A stretch of 64,000 nucleotides of DNA from an uncultured Eubacteriales bacterium. GTDB taxonomy: Bacteria; Bacillota; Clostridia; Christensenellales; Aristaeellaceae. The position numbers were made by a program, and so were the translations under genes. The stretch is from the NCBI GenBank assembly GCA_902790495.1, contig CADASK010000001.1:62001-126000 (forward strand). Direction: 5' to 3'. Within the stretch, counting starts at the first letter, position 1. Each line of letters opens with the position of its first letter. Positions 54,563-63,004 of the stretch are shown here, one piece after another. The notes below the pieces were generated by a model. That model was not told the origin of the DNA. It saw only the letters and a program-made list of their open reading frames with translations, and made no database searches.

Positions 54563-55153
54563 ATCGCTGTCGATCTGATGATCAATGACGAAATTCGCGA
54601 GCGCGAGGTTCGTGTGATCGATGAAAACGGAAACCAGCTCGGTGTGATGCCGACTCGTCAGGCGCTGGAGCTTGCGGAGAGCCGCGGCCTGGACCTAGCA
54701 GCCATCCAGCCGACTGTCCGTCCCATGGTCTGCAAGCTGCTGGACTACGATAAATATCGCTATGAGCAGTCCCGCAGGGAGCGGGAAAACCGCAAGAATC
54801 AACGCGTGGTGGAGATCAAGGAAGTGCAGCTCTCCGCCACCATTGAGGAAAACGACGTCACCACCAAGGCCAAAGCCGCCATCAAGTTCCTGCAGAACGG
54901 GGACAAGGTGCGCGTGTCGATCCGCTTCCGCGGACGCCAGATCACCCACAGTGAGATTGGCCTGAAGGTGATGCAGGACTTCGCCGAACGCTGTAAGGAA
55001 TACAGCCAGGTGGAGCGCCGGCCCATGATGGACGGCCGGCACATGATCATGATCCTGTCCCCCAAGGCAGCCAAGGCCTCCTTTGCCGAGAAGAAGGCTG
55101 CCCGGGAAAAAGCCGCTGCCGAAACCAAGCAGGACGCACCGGCTCAGGAATAA
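54563..55153 (+). CDS. infC: Translation initiation factor IF-3, AUC start
   Basis: 196 residues. Keeps ribosomal subunits apart and proofreads start codons. N-domain MINDEIREREVRVIDENGNQ and C-domain RENRKNQRVVEIKEVQLSAT. An ATG at 54578 is in frame, but the strong GGAGGTG (54549-54555) is 24 nt from it and 9 nt from an in-frame ATC at 54563; an in-frame TGA lies just before. The ATC start is therefore favoured, as AUU/AUC starts are a hallmark of infC autoregulation. A short Lys/Ala tail ends the protein. Confidence 0.92.
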   Translation: MAVDLMINDEIREREVRVIDENGNQLGVMPTRQALELAESRGLDLAAIQPTVRPMVCKLLDYDKYRYEQSRRERENRKNQRVVEIKEVQLSATIEENDVTTKAKAAIKFLQNGDKVRVSIRFRGRQITHSEIGLKVMQDFAERCKEYSQVERRPMMDGRHMIMILSPKAAKASFAEKKAAREKAAAETKQDAPAQE

Positions 55154-55200
55154 ACCCCTATGCCGTAACTACGGCTGTGAAAAGGAAGGAGGATGCCCCC

Positions 55201-55401
55201 ATGCCTAAACAGAAATCGCATCGTGGTGCTGCCAAGCGCTTCTCTTTTACCAAGACTGGTATTGTCAAGCATAAGCAGATGAACGCCAACCATCAGGTTC
55301 GGCTGAAGACCACCAAACGCACCCGTCATCTGCGCAATGCCGGTATCGTCGACAACGCTGCTGAAGCGCGGACGATCCATAAGCTGCTGCCCTACAAGTA
55401 A
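55201..55401 (+). CDS. rpmI: 50S ribosomal protein L35
   Basis: 66 residues, basic: MPKQKSHRGAAKRFSFTKTG and RTRHLRNAGIVDNAAEART. AAGGAGGA precedes ATG at 55201. Standard place between infC and rplT. Confidence 0.97.
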   Translation: MPKQKSHRGAAKRFSFTKTGIVKHKQMNANHQVRLKTTKRTRHLRNAGIVDNAAEARTIHKLLPYK

Positions 55402-55430
55402 GCCATTGGCTGGTTTAAGGAGGAAATACC

Positions 55431-55784
55431 ATGGCACGTGTCAAGAGAGCTGTCAACGCTCAGAAAAAGCGCCGTAAAGTCATGAAGCTGGCCAAGGGCT
55501 ACTTTGGTGCGAAATCCAAGCAGTACCGGGCTGCCACCGAACAGGTTCGCCGTTCCCTGCGGTTTGCCTATGTGGGACGCAAGCTGCGCAAGCGCGAATT
55601 CCGCCGCCTGTGGATCACCCGTATCAATGCGGCGACCCGCCTGAACGGCATGTCCTATTCCGTGTTTATGAACGGCCTGAAGAAGGCCAACATCGATCTC
55701 AACCGCAAGATGCTGGCTGACCTGGCTGTGAACGATCCCGCCGGTTTCGCCAAGCTGGTCGAGATGGTGAAGAACGCCAAGTAA
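55431..55784 (+). CDS. rplT: 50S ribosomal protein L20
   Basis: 117 residues beginning [20 protein letters not shown], with [18 protein letters not shown] and [18 protein letters not shown]. An assembly protein of the large subunit and, in Firmicutes, the repressor that acts on the infC leader. Start with AAGGAGG. Followed by a strong terminator. Confidence 0.97.
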   Translation: MARVKRAVNAQKKRRKVMKLAKGYFGAKSKQYRAATEQVRRSLRFAYVGRKLRKREFRRLWITRINAATRLNGMSYSVFMNGLKKANIDLNRKMLADLAVNDPAGFAKLVEMVKNAK

Positions 55785-55789
55785 TGCAG

Positions 55790-55829
55790 AACACCCGGCT
55801 CCCGATGCAAGGGAAAGCCGGGTGTTTTC
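55790..55829 (+). terminator. Terminator of infC-rpmI-rplT
   Basis: Stem ACACCCGGCT (55791-55800) / AGCCGGGTGT (55816-55825) then TTTCC. Confidence 0.88.
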
Positions 55830-55856
55830 CTTATGACGATTCTCAAGGCGGTGCGT

Positions 55857-56930
55857 ATGAGCGGGCTGGAATTCATCTTCGTGCATGGGCTATCCGGCTG
55901 GGGCAGCTACGACAAGGCCTACCGACGGCTGCCCTACTGGGGCACCTGGGGCGGCGATCTGATGACCTGGCTGCGGGACCAGGGCTTTGCCTGCTACGCC
56001 GCCTCCGTCTCGCCCACCGGCAGCGCCTGGGACCGCGCCTGCGAGCTCTACGCCCAGCTGGCCGGAAAGCGCACCGACTACGGCAAGGCCCACAGCCGCA
56101 GGTGCCGCCACGACCGGTACGGCCGGGATTTCACCGGCTGTCCGCTGATCCCCGACTGGGGTGAGGCAATCCGCCTCGTGCTGCTGGGGCACTCCTTCGG
56201 CGGCGCGACCATTCGCCTTTTTTCCGAGCTGATGGCCCACGGCGACCCGGAGGAGCAGCGCACCGCAGACGCGCAGACCGACAGCCTGTCACCGCTCTTT
56301 GCCGGCGGCATGGCCGAGCGCATCCACAGCCTGGTGACCCTGGCCTCGCCCATGAACGGCACCACCGCGTATGATCTCTTCGCGGATCCGGCCTTCGACC
56401 AGGATGCAGTTCGGGTGCCGCTGTGGAGCAAGGCTCTCGCACGCATGCTCTCCACCCGGACACGGTCTCAGCAGGACGGCCGGGATAAAAGCGACTACGC
56501 GGGCTTCGACATGCACCTCGATCATGCCGACGAGCTGAACCGGCGGATCGCCACACTCCCGCACGTCTACTATTTCTCCGTTCCCTGCAGCTTCACGGAA
56601 AAGCAGAAGGATGGCACCTTCCGCCCCAAGCGCGGCATGGAGCCGCTGTTCGTGACGCGGTCGTACCAGACCGGCGCGTATACCGGTCGCACGGCCGGCG
56701 GCATCACCGTTGGCCCGGCATGGCGGGAGAACGACGGCCTGGTCAACACGATCTCCGCCATGGCACCCACGGGCGCGCCCTCGAAGCCGCTGGACAGAGG
56801 CTGTCTGGTGCCCGGCGTGTGGAACGTCTTCCCCATCGTAGACTGCGATCATATGTGGCCCCAGGGTGGACTGATGCGCAGGCACGACGTCCGCGCGTTC
56901 TATCTCGACCTGCTGTCGATGATCTCGTGA
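55857..56930 (+). CDS. Family I.5-like lipase/esterase without signal peptide
   Basis: 357 residues of the alpha/beta-hydrolase type seen in Geobacillus and staphylococcal lipases. FIFVHGLSGWG (oxyanion region), WDRACELYAQLAGKRTDYG, the zinc-site region HSRRCRHDRYGRDF, nucleophile Ser113 in LLGHSFGGA, ENDGLVNTISAM and the catalytic His in DCDHMWPQG are all in register. The known relatives are secreted with a prepro segment; this protein begins directly with the first beta strand, so it is cytoplasmic or exported otherwise. ATG at 55857 has AAGGCGG upstream; an ATG at 55833 is possible. Confidence 0.85.
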   Translation: MSGLEFIFVHGLSGWGSYDKAYRRLPYWGTWGGDLMTWLRDQGFACYAASVSPTGSAWDRACELYAQLAGKRTDYGKAHSRRCRHDRYGRDFTGCPLIPDWGEAIRLVLLGHSFGGATIRLFSELMAHGDPEEQRTADAQTDSLSPLFAGGMAERIHSLVTLASPMNGTTAYDLFADPAFDQDAVRVPLWSKALARMLSTRTRSQQDGRDKSDYAGFDMHLDHADELNRRIATLPHVYYFSVPCSFTEKQKDGTFRPKRGMEPLFVTRSYQTGAYTGRTAGGITVGPAWRENDGLVNTISAMAPTGAPSKPLDRGCLVPGVWNVFPIVDCDHMWPQGGLMRRHDVRAFYLDLLSMIS

Positions 56931-56948
56931 TATCTGATACACGATAAC

Positions 56949-56985
56949 CAAAGGCCTTGCCGTTTATCATGCGGCAAGGCCTTTG
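56949..56985. terminator. Bidirectional terminator between the lipase and phosphatase genes
   Basis: AAAGGCCTTGCCG / CGGCAAGGCCTTT, a 13-bp perfect stem flanked by A and T, between convergent genes. Confidence 0.88.
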
Positions 56986-57007
56986 TGTATGTGGGGCTCA
57001 GCTTTCC

Positions 57008-58387
57008 TCAGGCGGCGTCCCTGACGTTCTCCACGCCATACTGGCTGAGCTGTTCGTCATAGGCTTCGATGGCCCGGTCAAAGAGCATCAGCAGCTCCGC
57101 CTCCGGAATCATGCCGTCCCCGTTGACATGAACGCCCGTGAATTGCATGGGGTAAGAGACCGGCGGCTGCTCCAGGGACAGGGGCGTCATGGCCCGGAGC
57201 TGCGCCGTGCTCTGGTAGATCATGCGCACCCTGTACCACGCTTCGCCCGCCCCGTCGATCCATCGCTCAAAGCAGAGCTTGCTGCCGATGGGCGTGTGCT
57301 GCTCCACGGTATCCGGCAGCAGGTATTCCTCCGCGCCCAGGGCCGTGAGCACGCTCGTCAGATTGGAGTCATGGCCGCAGAGGAAGGTGAACCTTCGGCC
57401 CTCGGCGGTCAGCTCGGCCCGCAGCTCCCGCAGGAGCGGGTTCGCCACCTGCACGGAGATCATCGGCATACCGAAGAGCACATCGCTGTAGGTGTCCACG
57501 ATGCCGTGCACCAGCCGCCAGTCCTCGTCCGTGAGGTCGTGCCCGAAGGCTGCCTTGGCTGCATCCGGCTCCTCGTAATACTGTAGCGTCAGCGCGTCCG
57601 CCGCCTGTGTGGCGGTCCGGAGGGGACTCACCAGCCCCGGCTCCTTGCCCACCTCCAGACGGACCGTGGTCTCCCCTGTACGCAGATCCGTGCAGGTACC
57701 CGCCTGATAGGCCGAACTCTCCTCCAGGTCGAGCACATCCATCAGCAGGGTGATGGCGTCCCGCTGACTCGCGAGGATGCCGTCCAAGCCTTCCTCGCCG
57801 CCCTTCTCGGCGATCTGCGCCAGCGCGTCGCGGACGAAGTCCTCCGTCACAAAGCGGATCTCCGGCGAGAAGACCGGATCCATCGTGTCGTAGGGCGCAT
57901 GGACCTCGATTGGCTGCTGGGCCACCGGCAGGAGACCCGCGGAGAAGTACCTGGCCGTGGCGATGGTGCGTTGCTTGGCGTTGGCGTAGAAGCGCACAGC
58001 GCTGGTCTCCGGCTGGTAGTTCTCCGGGAAGAAGCCCTCGCTCTCCAGCCAGAGCCGGAAGTACTGGCCCAGCTCCGTTTCCAGGATCGCCCCGCGCAGG
58101 GACAGCTCGCTGGGCTGGCTGGTCCACGCAAACCAGGTGTGCGGGGTAATATCCCCCAGCACGGAACCGCTGCCGGACAGGGGCGAGCGGATATTGTGCC
58201 GGCTCAGCACCACCACGCGATCCAGTGTGTAAGCGGCCTCGCCCGCTTCAGCGGCTTCAGCCGTTTGCGGGACGGGCGCATCCCTTTTCGGCAGCGGAAT
58301 CCCCAGCCCGCCCTCCGCGAAGGCGGATGAGATCAGCAGACAAAACGCAAGCAGGAGGGCGGACAGAGCTCGTATCCTTCGGTTCAT
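57008..58387 (-). CDS. Secreted histidine acid phosphatase (phytase-like)
   Basis: 459 residues with a signal peptide ending near residue 24 (LLISSAFA). Active-site motif VVVLSRHNIRSPL: the nucleophilic His64 is in RHN-I-R-x-P, where the usual form is RHG-x-R-x-P. The proton donor is the Asp in LCGHDSNLTSV. Family members remove phosphate from sugar phosphates or inositol phosphates outside the cytoplasm. ATG at 58387 has AAGGAGG upstream. Separated by 77 bp from the secreted protein upstream of it in the same direction. Confidence 0.9.
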   Translation of the reverse strand: MNRRIRALSALLLAFCLLISSAFAEGGLGIPLPKRDAPVPQTAEAAEAGEAAYTLDRVVVLSRHNIRSPLSGSGSVLGDITPHTWFAWTSQPSELSLRGAILETELGQYFRLWLESEGFFPENYQPETSAVRFYANAKQRTIATARYFSAGLLPVAQQPIEVHAPYDTMDPVFSPEIRFVTEDFVRDALAQIAEKGGEEGLDGILASQRDAITLLMDVLDLEESSAYQAGTCTDLRTGETTVRLEVGKEPGLVSPLRTATQAADALTLQYYEEPDAAKAAFGHDLTDEDWRLVHGIVDTYSDVLFGMPMISVQVANPLLRELRAELTAEGRRFTFLCGHDSNLTSVLTALGAEEYLLPDTVEQHTPIGSKLCFERWIDGAGEAWYRVRMIYQSTAQLRAMTPLSLEQPPVSYPMQFTGVHVNGDGMIPEAELLMLFDRAIEAYDEQLSQYGVENVRDAA

Positions 58388-58464
58388 ATGGCGAGCCTCC
58401 TTGGGTTCGGATGTCTTGTGCAGCAAGGGTGCCTTTCGATGACAGGCGTCGTCTCACGCGGTCA

Positions 58465-59466
58465 TCAGAAGATCTCCTCGGCGATGGCGACCAGGTTCAG
58501 GCCGTCGATATCGGTCGAAGCCACGGAGAGCGAGCACATCCGGCCCGCCGCCGCGTCGTACCACTGGCACAGCTCCACCCAGTCCACGCTGCCGGTCTTG
58601 GCCGTGGCGATGGTGCCGTCGCAGCCATTGACGCGCACGGGCTCCTCATCCTCCCAGGCATAGTAGATGCCGGAGATGTTCATCATCTCGCCCGGAGCCA
58701 GCTCGGCAGGCTGGACGCGCGCGCAGAAATCGCTGCTTTCCCAGGTAAATTGCATCTCCGCCAGATTCTCACTGGGCAGATAGCGCCAGCAGATGTTCTC
58801 CGCGCCTTCCCAGGCCCCGAAGGCGACACCGGATGCCGCCTGCAGCTCCTCGGCCGTCATGTCCAACCAGGGATTGGCCATGCCCACGGTCTCAGCCTTG
58901 AAGCCCACGAAGCCGCTCTCATTCTTCTCGCTGCTCAGGAACCAATCGGTCAGCGCTTCCGCCGGGGACTCGATCTCCTCCGCGTGGGTCCAGAAGCGCA
59001 GGCCTTCCGGGATCGCGCTCAGGGGCGTGCCGGGCTTCCACAGGCGCATCTCGTCGCCCTCGCTCAGGCCGTAGGTGTCCGCCAGGATGTAGCGGATGCC
59101 GCCCTCGATGGCTTCGGGCTCCTGGCCCTCGTCCCGCTGCAGGTTCTCCACCCGGATGACCCAGCTGTTCTCATCGGCCTGCTCCACCAGCTTCATGGTG
59201 CCGGTGAAGGAGCAGCTGTAGACCGTCCCATCCGGATAGGCCTCCGCGCTGTCGCCCATCTCGCTGTCGTGATATTCACCGCTGAAGCTCCCGTCCGGCA
59301 GGATCCGCAGGTCGGTGGACCATCCGCCCACACCGCTGCTGAAGCTCCACTCATAACCCTCCAGGGCCGCAAAGATATCCGTTTCCGTCTCAGCGCAGGC
59401 CGCAGCGGCGCACAGCGCCAGTGTCAGGCAGAGCAGAAGCGAAGCGATTTTTCTCATGGTATGCAT
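58465..59466 (-). CDS. Secreted protein of unknown function
   Basis: 333 residues. Signal peptide MHTMRKIASLLLCLTLALCA with cleavage after about residue 25 (ACA). The first part after it (WSFSSGVGGWSTDLRILPDG and GEYHDSEMGD) looks like a small beta-barrel domain found in extracellular clostridial proteins; the second, acidic part (AEMQFTWESSDFCARVQPAE) is another beta-rich module. No catalytic motif was recognised. AAGGAGG upstream of ATG at 59466. Confidence 0.75.
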   Translation of the reverse strand: MHTMRKIASLLLCLTLALCAAAACAETETDIFAALEGYEWSFSSGVGGWSTDLRILPDGSFSGEYHDSEMGDSAEAYPDGTVYSCSFTGTMKLVEQADENSWVIRVENLQRDEGQEPEAIEGGIRYILADTYGLSEGDEMRLWKPGTPLSAIPEGLRFWTHAEEIESPAEALTDWFLSSEKNESGFVGFKAETVGMANPWLDMTAEELQAASGVAFGAWEGAENICWRYLPSENLAEMQFTWESSDFCARVQPAELAPGEMMNISGIYYAWEDEEPVRVNGCDGTIATAKTGSVDWVELCQWYDAAAGRMCSLSVASTDIDGLNLVAIAEEIF

Positions 59467-59565
59467 GGTGGTTCCTCCTTTTCCGGAAGCCGCTTTGGCT
59501 TCCATCCATCTATACGGTTGAAAGGCTGTTCTTGTTCCCGGGGCTGAGAATACTTCGTTCAGGCT

Positions 59566-59600
59566 ATGAAAAAGCTCCCTTCGAGAAGGAGCTTTTTCAT
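59566..59600. terminator. Terminator after the dockerin-cohesin gene
   Basis: ATGAAAAAGCTCC / GGAGCTTTTTCAT, a perfect 13-bp stem; works on the minus strand for the gene ending at 59613. Confidence 0.88.
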
Positions 59601-59612
59601 GTTCGTTTTGCC

Positions 59613-61613
59613 TTACTTCACGTCCACCACATCCAGCTCATAGGTCAGGGCGTCGCCGTTGCGCAGCTTGTAGGACATGCGCACCTGAGAGTCCTTGCCG
59701 ATGGGCTTGGTGTAGAAGTGCAGGTTGACCAGCAGGCCGTGCACCGCCTTGTCGCCGCGGTTGTTCCACAGGCAGTGGTACGCGCCGCTCTCCAGATCCA
59801 TGCTGCCGGTGAAGCCCTCCAGCTGCCCGCCGTCAAAGACGCTCAGCAGGTCGAAGACATCCGGCGAGAACTCAACGGTCAGCAGCAGGGAGGAAATCTT
59901 GTCCGTGTCCAGATAGATCGGCAGGTCGAACTCCTCGCCCACGTTGATCCGCAGGCCCTCGACACTGAGCGCACCGGTCAGCGCCTGCGCCTCCATCTCC
60001 GGCACGAGCTCCTCGAAGCCCTCCTCCTCGTCGTCGATCGTGGTTTCGGCCCGGCGCTCAGCGCCGCGCGGGATCTCAGGCAGATCCTGATCGTTTTCGA
60101 TCCAGCCCATGCGGTAGCCTTCGTCCTTCCAGGGATAGATCACCTGATAGGCGGTGTCCGCTTCGGCCACCACGGTCACCGTCCTGCCCTTGGCGAGGCC
60201 GCCCATGGATTTGCCAGAAACCTTGACAGGCTCCTCGTTTTCATCAACCATGCGCAGATATCTCTTTGTGCTCGGATCGATGATGTACTTGCCGTTCGCA
60301 TCCCGCTCGATAGCCTGACGGGACTTGTACTCCGGGGTCAGGAATTTGTTCTTTGTAAAGATGCGGACGCTGTTCTTCAGCGTCATCTGAATCGGATAGA
60401 TGACCGTGTCCGGCACGAAGAAGTTTTCGGTCACACAGTAGCCTATCTTCCAGCCTTCCTTGATCGGGTAGCGGATGCGCATCCAGCCGTTGGTGTAGAC
60501 GGCCTCGATGGTGCACAGATCCTCCAGCGCGTTGATGTAGCCGATCCTGCGGCCGTTCGCCTCGCTGTACATGTTCAGCCGCCTGTAGTGATCGGCGTAG
60601 GCCGAATACTCCGGCAGGCCGGCCAGGGCGGGCTCGTACTCGTACTCGCCGACGCCGTCGTCATCATAGTCGTGGTAGACGATGCGCTCCATCGCGGTGA
60701 TGAAGGTATCGCTCTCGGCCTCGGTGGTCTTCAGGTGCACCTTCAGGGTATCGCAGCCCTGGGCGTGAGTCCACAGGGTGAAGCTGCCGGCCATGGTCTT
60801 GGTGTCGAAGTTCGCCACGTGGACCTTGCTCATCTCCTGGGCGAAGACATCCGCCAGCCACGCGTCGCCGGAGGTCTCGTCGCTCCAGCCGTGGAAGTCC
60901 AGCACCACGTCCGGCTTGTACTTCAGCACCAGGTCGCGCAGTGCGGCGCTCTCCGGCGCGGAATAGGCCGAGCGGCTGTAGTGGCCGCGGGTGCGGCTGT
61001 TCACGTGGGCCTCGCCGAAGTCGGCGTCCATGTCGATGCCGCGGATGTTGCCGCGCCCGAAGGCCTCGGCGGAGTTGCCCTCCCACACGCCGTCCGGGTT
61101 GGCGGCGGCGACCACCATCAGACGGGTGCCGCCCATGGTGTTCGCGGTCTCAAAATGCTCGATGACGCGGTTGGCCATGTAGACCAGCAGCTGGCCGTCG
61201 CGGTCCCACGCGCCCTCAAAGCCGTGCATCGCGAAGACGCAAAGCACCGTGCGGTCATACCGCTCCGGCTCGATGATCGTGCAGACCAGGTCGCGCTTCT
61301 TGGGCGTCGTGCCGTAGACGACGTCGGTGCGGCTGATGCGGCCGTCCTCGCTGGGCGATTCCGCCAGGGGAATCTCGTCGTAGATGGCCTTCTCCAGCAG
61401 CACCAGGTCCTTCAGGTTGACCTTGCCGTCGAAGTTGAAGTCCGCTTCCCCGATCTCCTCCAGGTCGCCTACCAGGTACATGCGCAGCAGCTCCGCGTCC
61501 ATCGCGTCGGCGACATCATCGTTGTTGATGTCGCCGGTCACCGCCAGCGCGCAGCCGCAGACCAGGCACAGACCCAGCAGAAGAACCAGGAGACGGCACA
61601 GTTTCGTCCTCAT
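59613..61613 (-). CDS. Secreted dockerin - M14 carboxypeptidase - SH3-like - cohesin protein
   Basis: 666 residues. Signal peptide 1-24. Dockerin 27-79: two calcium loops, DINNDDVADAMD (28-39) and DFNFDGKVNLKD (58-69). Zinc peptidase domain of the M14 type about 95-330: His130 and Glu133 (MHGFEGAWD), NPDG, YSAPESAALRDLV, His241 in VLDFHGWS and a Glu in KTTEAES. Two SH3-like segments follow (about 345-520; MRIRYPIKEGWKIGY and QVIYPWKDEGYRMGW). The C-terminal 118 residues (549-666) look like a cohesin: GEEFDLPIYL, LTVEFSPDVFDLLSVFDGGQ and HGLLVNLHFY. Dockerins bind cohesins, so the protein may join others or itself. Substrate is probably peptide or peptidoglycan. Confidence 0.8.
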   Translation of the reverse strand: MRTKLCRLLVLLLGLCLVCGCALAVTGDINNDDVADAMDAELLRMYLVGDLEEIGEADFNFDGKVNLKDLVLLEKAIYDEIPLAESPSEDGRISRTDVVYGTTPKKRDLVCTIIEPERYDRTVLCVFAMHGFEGAWDRDGQLLVYMANRVIEHFETANTMGGTRLMVVAAANPDGVWEGNSAEAFGRGNIRGIDMDADFGEAHVNSRTRGHYSRSAYSAPESAALRDLVLKYKPDVVLDFHGWSDETSGDAWLADVFAQEMSKVHVANFDTKTMAGSFTLWTHAQGCDTLKVHLKTTEAESDTFITAMERIVYHDYDDDGVGEYEYEPALAGLPEYSAYADHYRRLNMYSEANGRRIGYINALEDLCTIEAVYTNGWMRIRYPIKEGWKIGYCVTENFFVPDTVIYPIQMTLKNSVRIFTKNKFLTPEYKSRQAIERDANGKYIIDPSTKRYLRMVDENEEPVKVSGKSMGGLAKGRTVTVVAEADTAYQVIYPWKDEGYRMGWIENDQDLPEIPRGAERRAETTIDDEEEGFEELVPEMEAQALTGALSVEGLRINVGEEFDLPIYLDTDKISSLLLTVEFSPDVFDLLSVFDGGQLEGFTGSMDLESGAYHCLWNNRGDKAVHGLLVNLHFYTKPIGKDSQVRMSYKLRNGDALTYELDVVDVK

Positions 61614-61708
61614 TTACGATCACCTCGTGGTGTTGTGTTTCATGCATCACGGCAGTCCGATGAGACCGCCGAAGCCGGCGTTAGGTTCTGCGCCTAGCTT
61701 CCCTTCAT

Positions 61709-61737
61709 ATTTTACCAGCATGCGTGCCATTCGTCAA
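61709..61737 (-). promoter_or_regulatory. Predicted promoter of the dockerin-cohesin gene
   Basis: On the minus strand TTGACG (61737-61732), 17-nt spacer, TAAAAT (61714-61709) with TGG before it. About 95 bp upstream of the start codon. Confidence 0.75.
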
Positions 61738-61800
61738 CCTTTACGCAACAAAAATATGAAAAAGGTATGACGAAATCATGTCACTGCCATGCCGTGCCGC

Positions 61801-62973
61801 TTATCTGCCGACCGTTCTTCCCCTTTCCCTCTTCCGGGCTTTCTTGTTTCTGTAGAGGTTTTCATCGGCCGCATTGACAAACGCCTTGTTGTCCATGCCC
61901 TCCTGCCAGCAGGCAAAGCCGTAGCTGAGGCGCAGCTTCCATCTTCTGTCCTGTTCCTTCCTGTTGGACTCCTCCAGTTTGGCGTCGATGGTCGCGCACA
62001 GGCGCTGAACATCCTCGGCGCTGCCCTCCATCACGATGATGAACTCATCCCCGCCGTAGCGGGCGATATAGGGTCTTCCCGGCATCTCGCCGCAGCTGCG
62101 CTTGAGTACGCCGGCGGTCTCCACCAGCGCCTTGTCGCCTTCGAGATGGCCGTAGGTATCGTTGATCGCCTTAAAGTCGTCCACGTCGAGCATGATCAGG
62201 TAGAGATCGCCGCTGTGGTTCCGCAGCTTATAATTCATGAAACCGATCAGGTTGTTGCGGTTGTTGATCTGGGTCAGGCTGTCCATGGAAATCTCGCGTT
62301 TGGTCGACCCGAGGCAGATGCACAGCAGCTCCACCGTGAGGGCGACCACGATGACCGGGATCTCCTCTCCGAAGCACGAAAGGATAAGAGCCATCAGCAG
62401 GCACAGCGGAAAGCAGGCGACCGCGGTCATGTGCGCGCGCTCGGACGGGTCCGCCTCCTTGCGCATCCGGCGGATGACCTTGATGCTGCCCATCCAGGTG
62501 AAGCCGGTCATCAGCAGCATGTACACGGTAAAGAGGAAATGCCGCGTGTAGGTTCCGTCCTCGCCGATGGTGAACAGCCAGCCCGTGAACAGGTTGACCA
62601 CCGGGATCACGATGCCGGCCGCCGCCATCAGGTACATCGGCAGATTGCCCCGCAGCCCCGTCACGGCCCTGTCCTTGCTCTGCTCCACCGCCAGGGCATA
62701 GTCGTACCAGCCGCACACGCCGATGGCCAGCGAGACGAAATACAGCGTCTTGAACAGATAGGACAGGGGTACGCTCAGCGTCGTCAGGGGAAGTATGCCG
62801 TTGCAGAGGGTAAACAGCAGATTGAAGGTGAAATTCACAAGAAAGCAGCCGAGCATCTGCCGCATGCGCAGCTCCATGGTGGACCGGGTGTCGTTGCTGC
62901 CCGGCCAGACGAACTGGATCGCCAGGCCAACGATGCAGATCAGATAAACCTCTGCGTAGAGAATGGCTTCCAT
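61801..62973 (-). CDS. Membrane diguanylate cyclase
   Basis: 390 residues: about seven membrane helices (to residue 220), then a GGDEF domain with DSLTQINNRNNLIGF, DVDDFKAINDTYGHLEGD and the active-site ARYGGDEF. Makes c-di-GMP. The inhibitory RxxD site normally 5 residues before GGDEF is missing (GRPYIA there instead), so feedback by c-di-GMP is not expected. The extracytoplasmic/membrane part is the sensor, ligand unknown. ATG at 62973 has GGGAGGTGA upstream. Confidence 0.9.
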   Translation of the reverse strand: MEAILYAEVYLICIVGLAIQFVWPGSNDTRSTMELRMRQMLGCFLVNFTFNLLFTLCNGILPLTTLSVPLSYLFKTLYFVSLAIGVCGWYDYALAVEQSKDRAVTGLRGNLPMYLMAAAGIVIPVVNLFTGWLFTIGEDGTYTRHFLFTVYMLLMTGFTWMGSIKVIRRMRKEADPSERAHMTAVACFPLCLLMALILSCFGEEIPVIVVALTVELLCICLGSTKREISMDSLTQINNRNNLIGFMNYKLRNHSGDLYLIMLDVDDFKAINDTYGHLEGDKALVETAGVLKRSCGEMPGRPYIARYGGDEFIIVMEGSAEDVQRLCATIDAKLEESNRKEQDRRWKLRLSYGFACWQEGMDNKAFVNAADENLYRNKKARKRERGRTVGR

Positions 62974-63004
62974 GTGTTCACCTCCCTTCCTCAATACGCT
63001 AATG

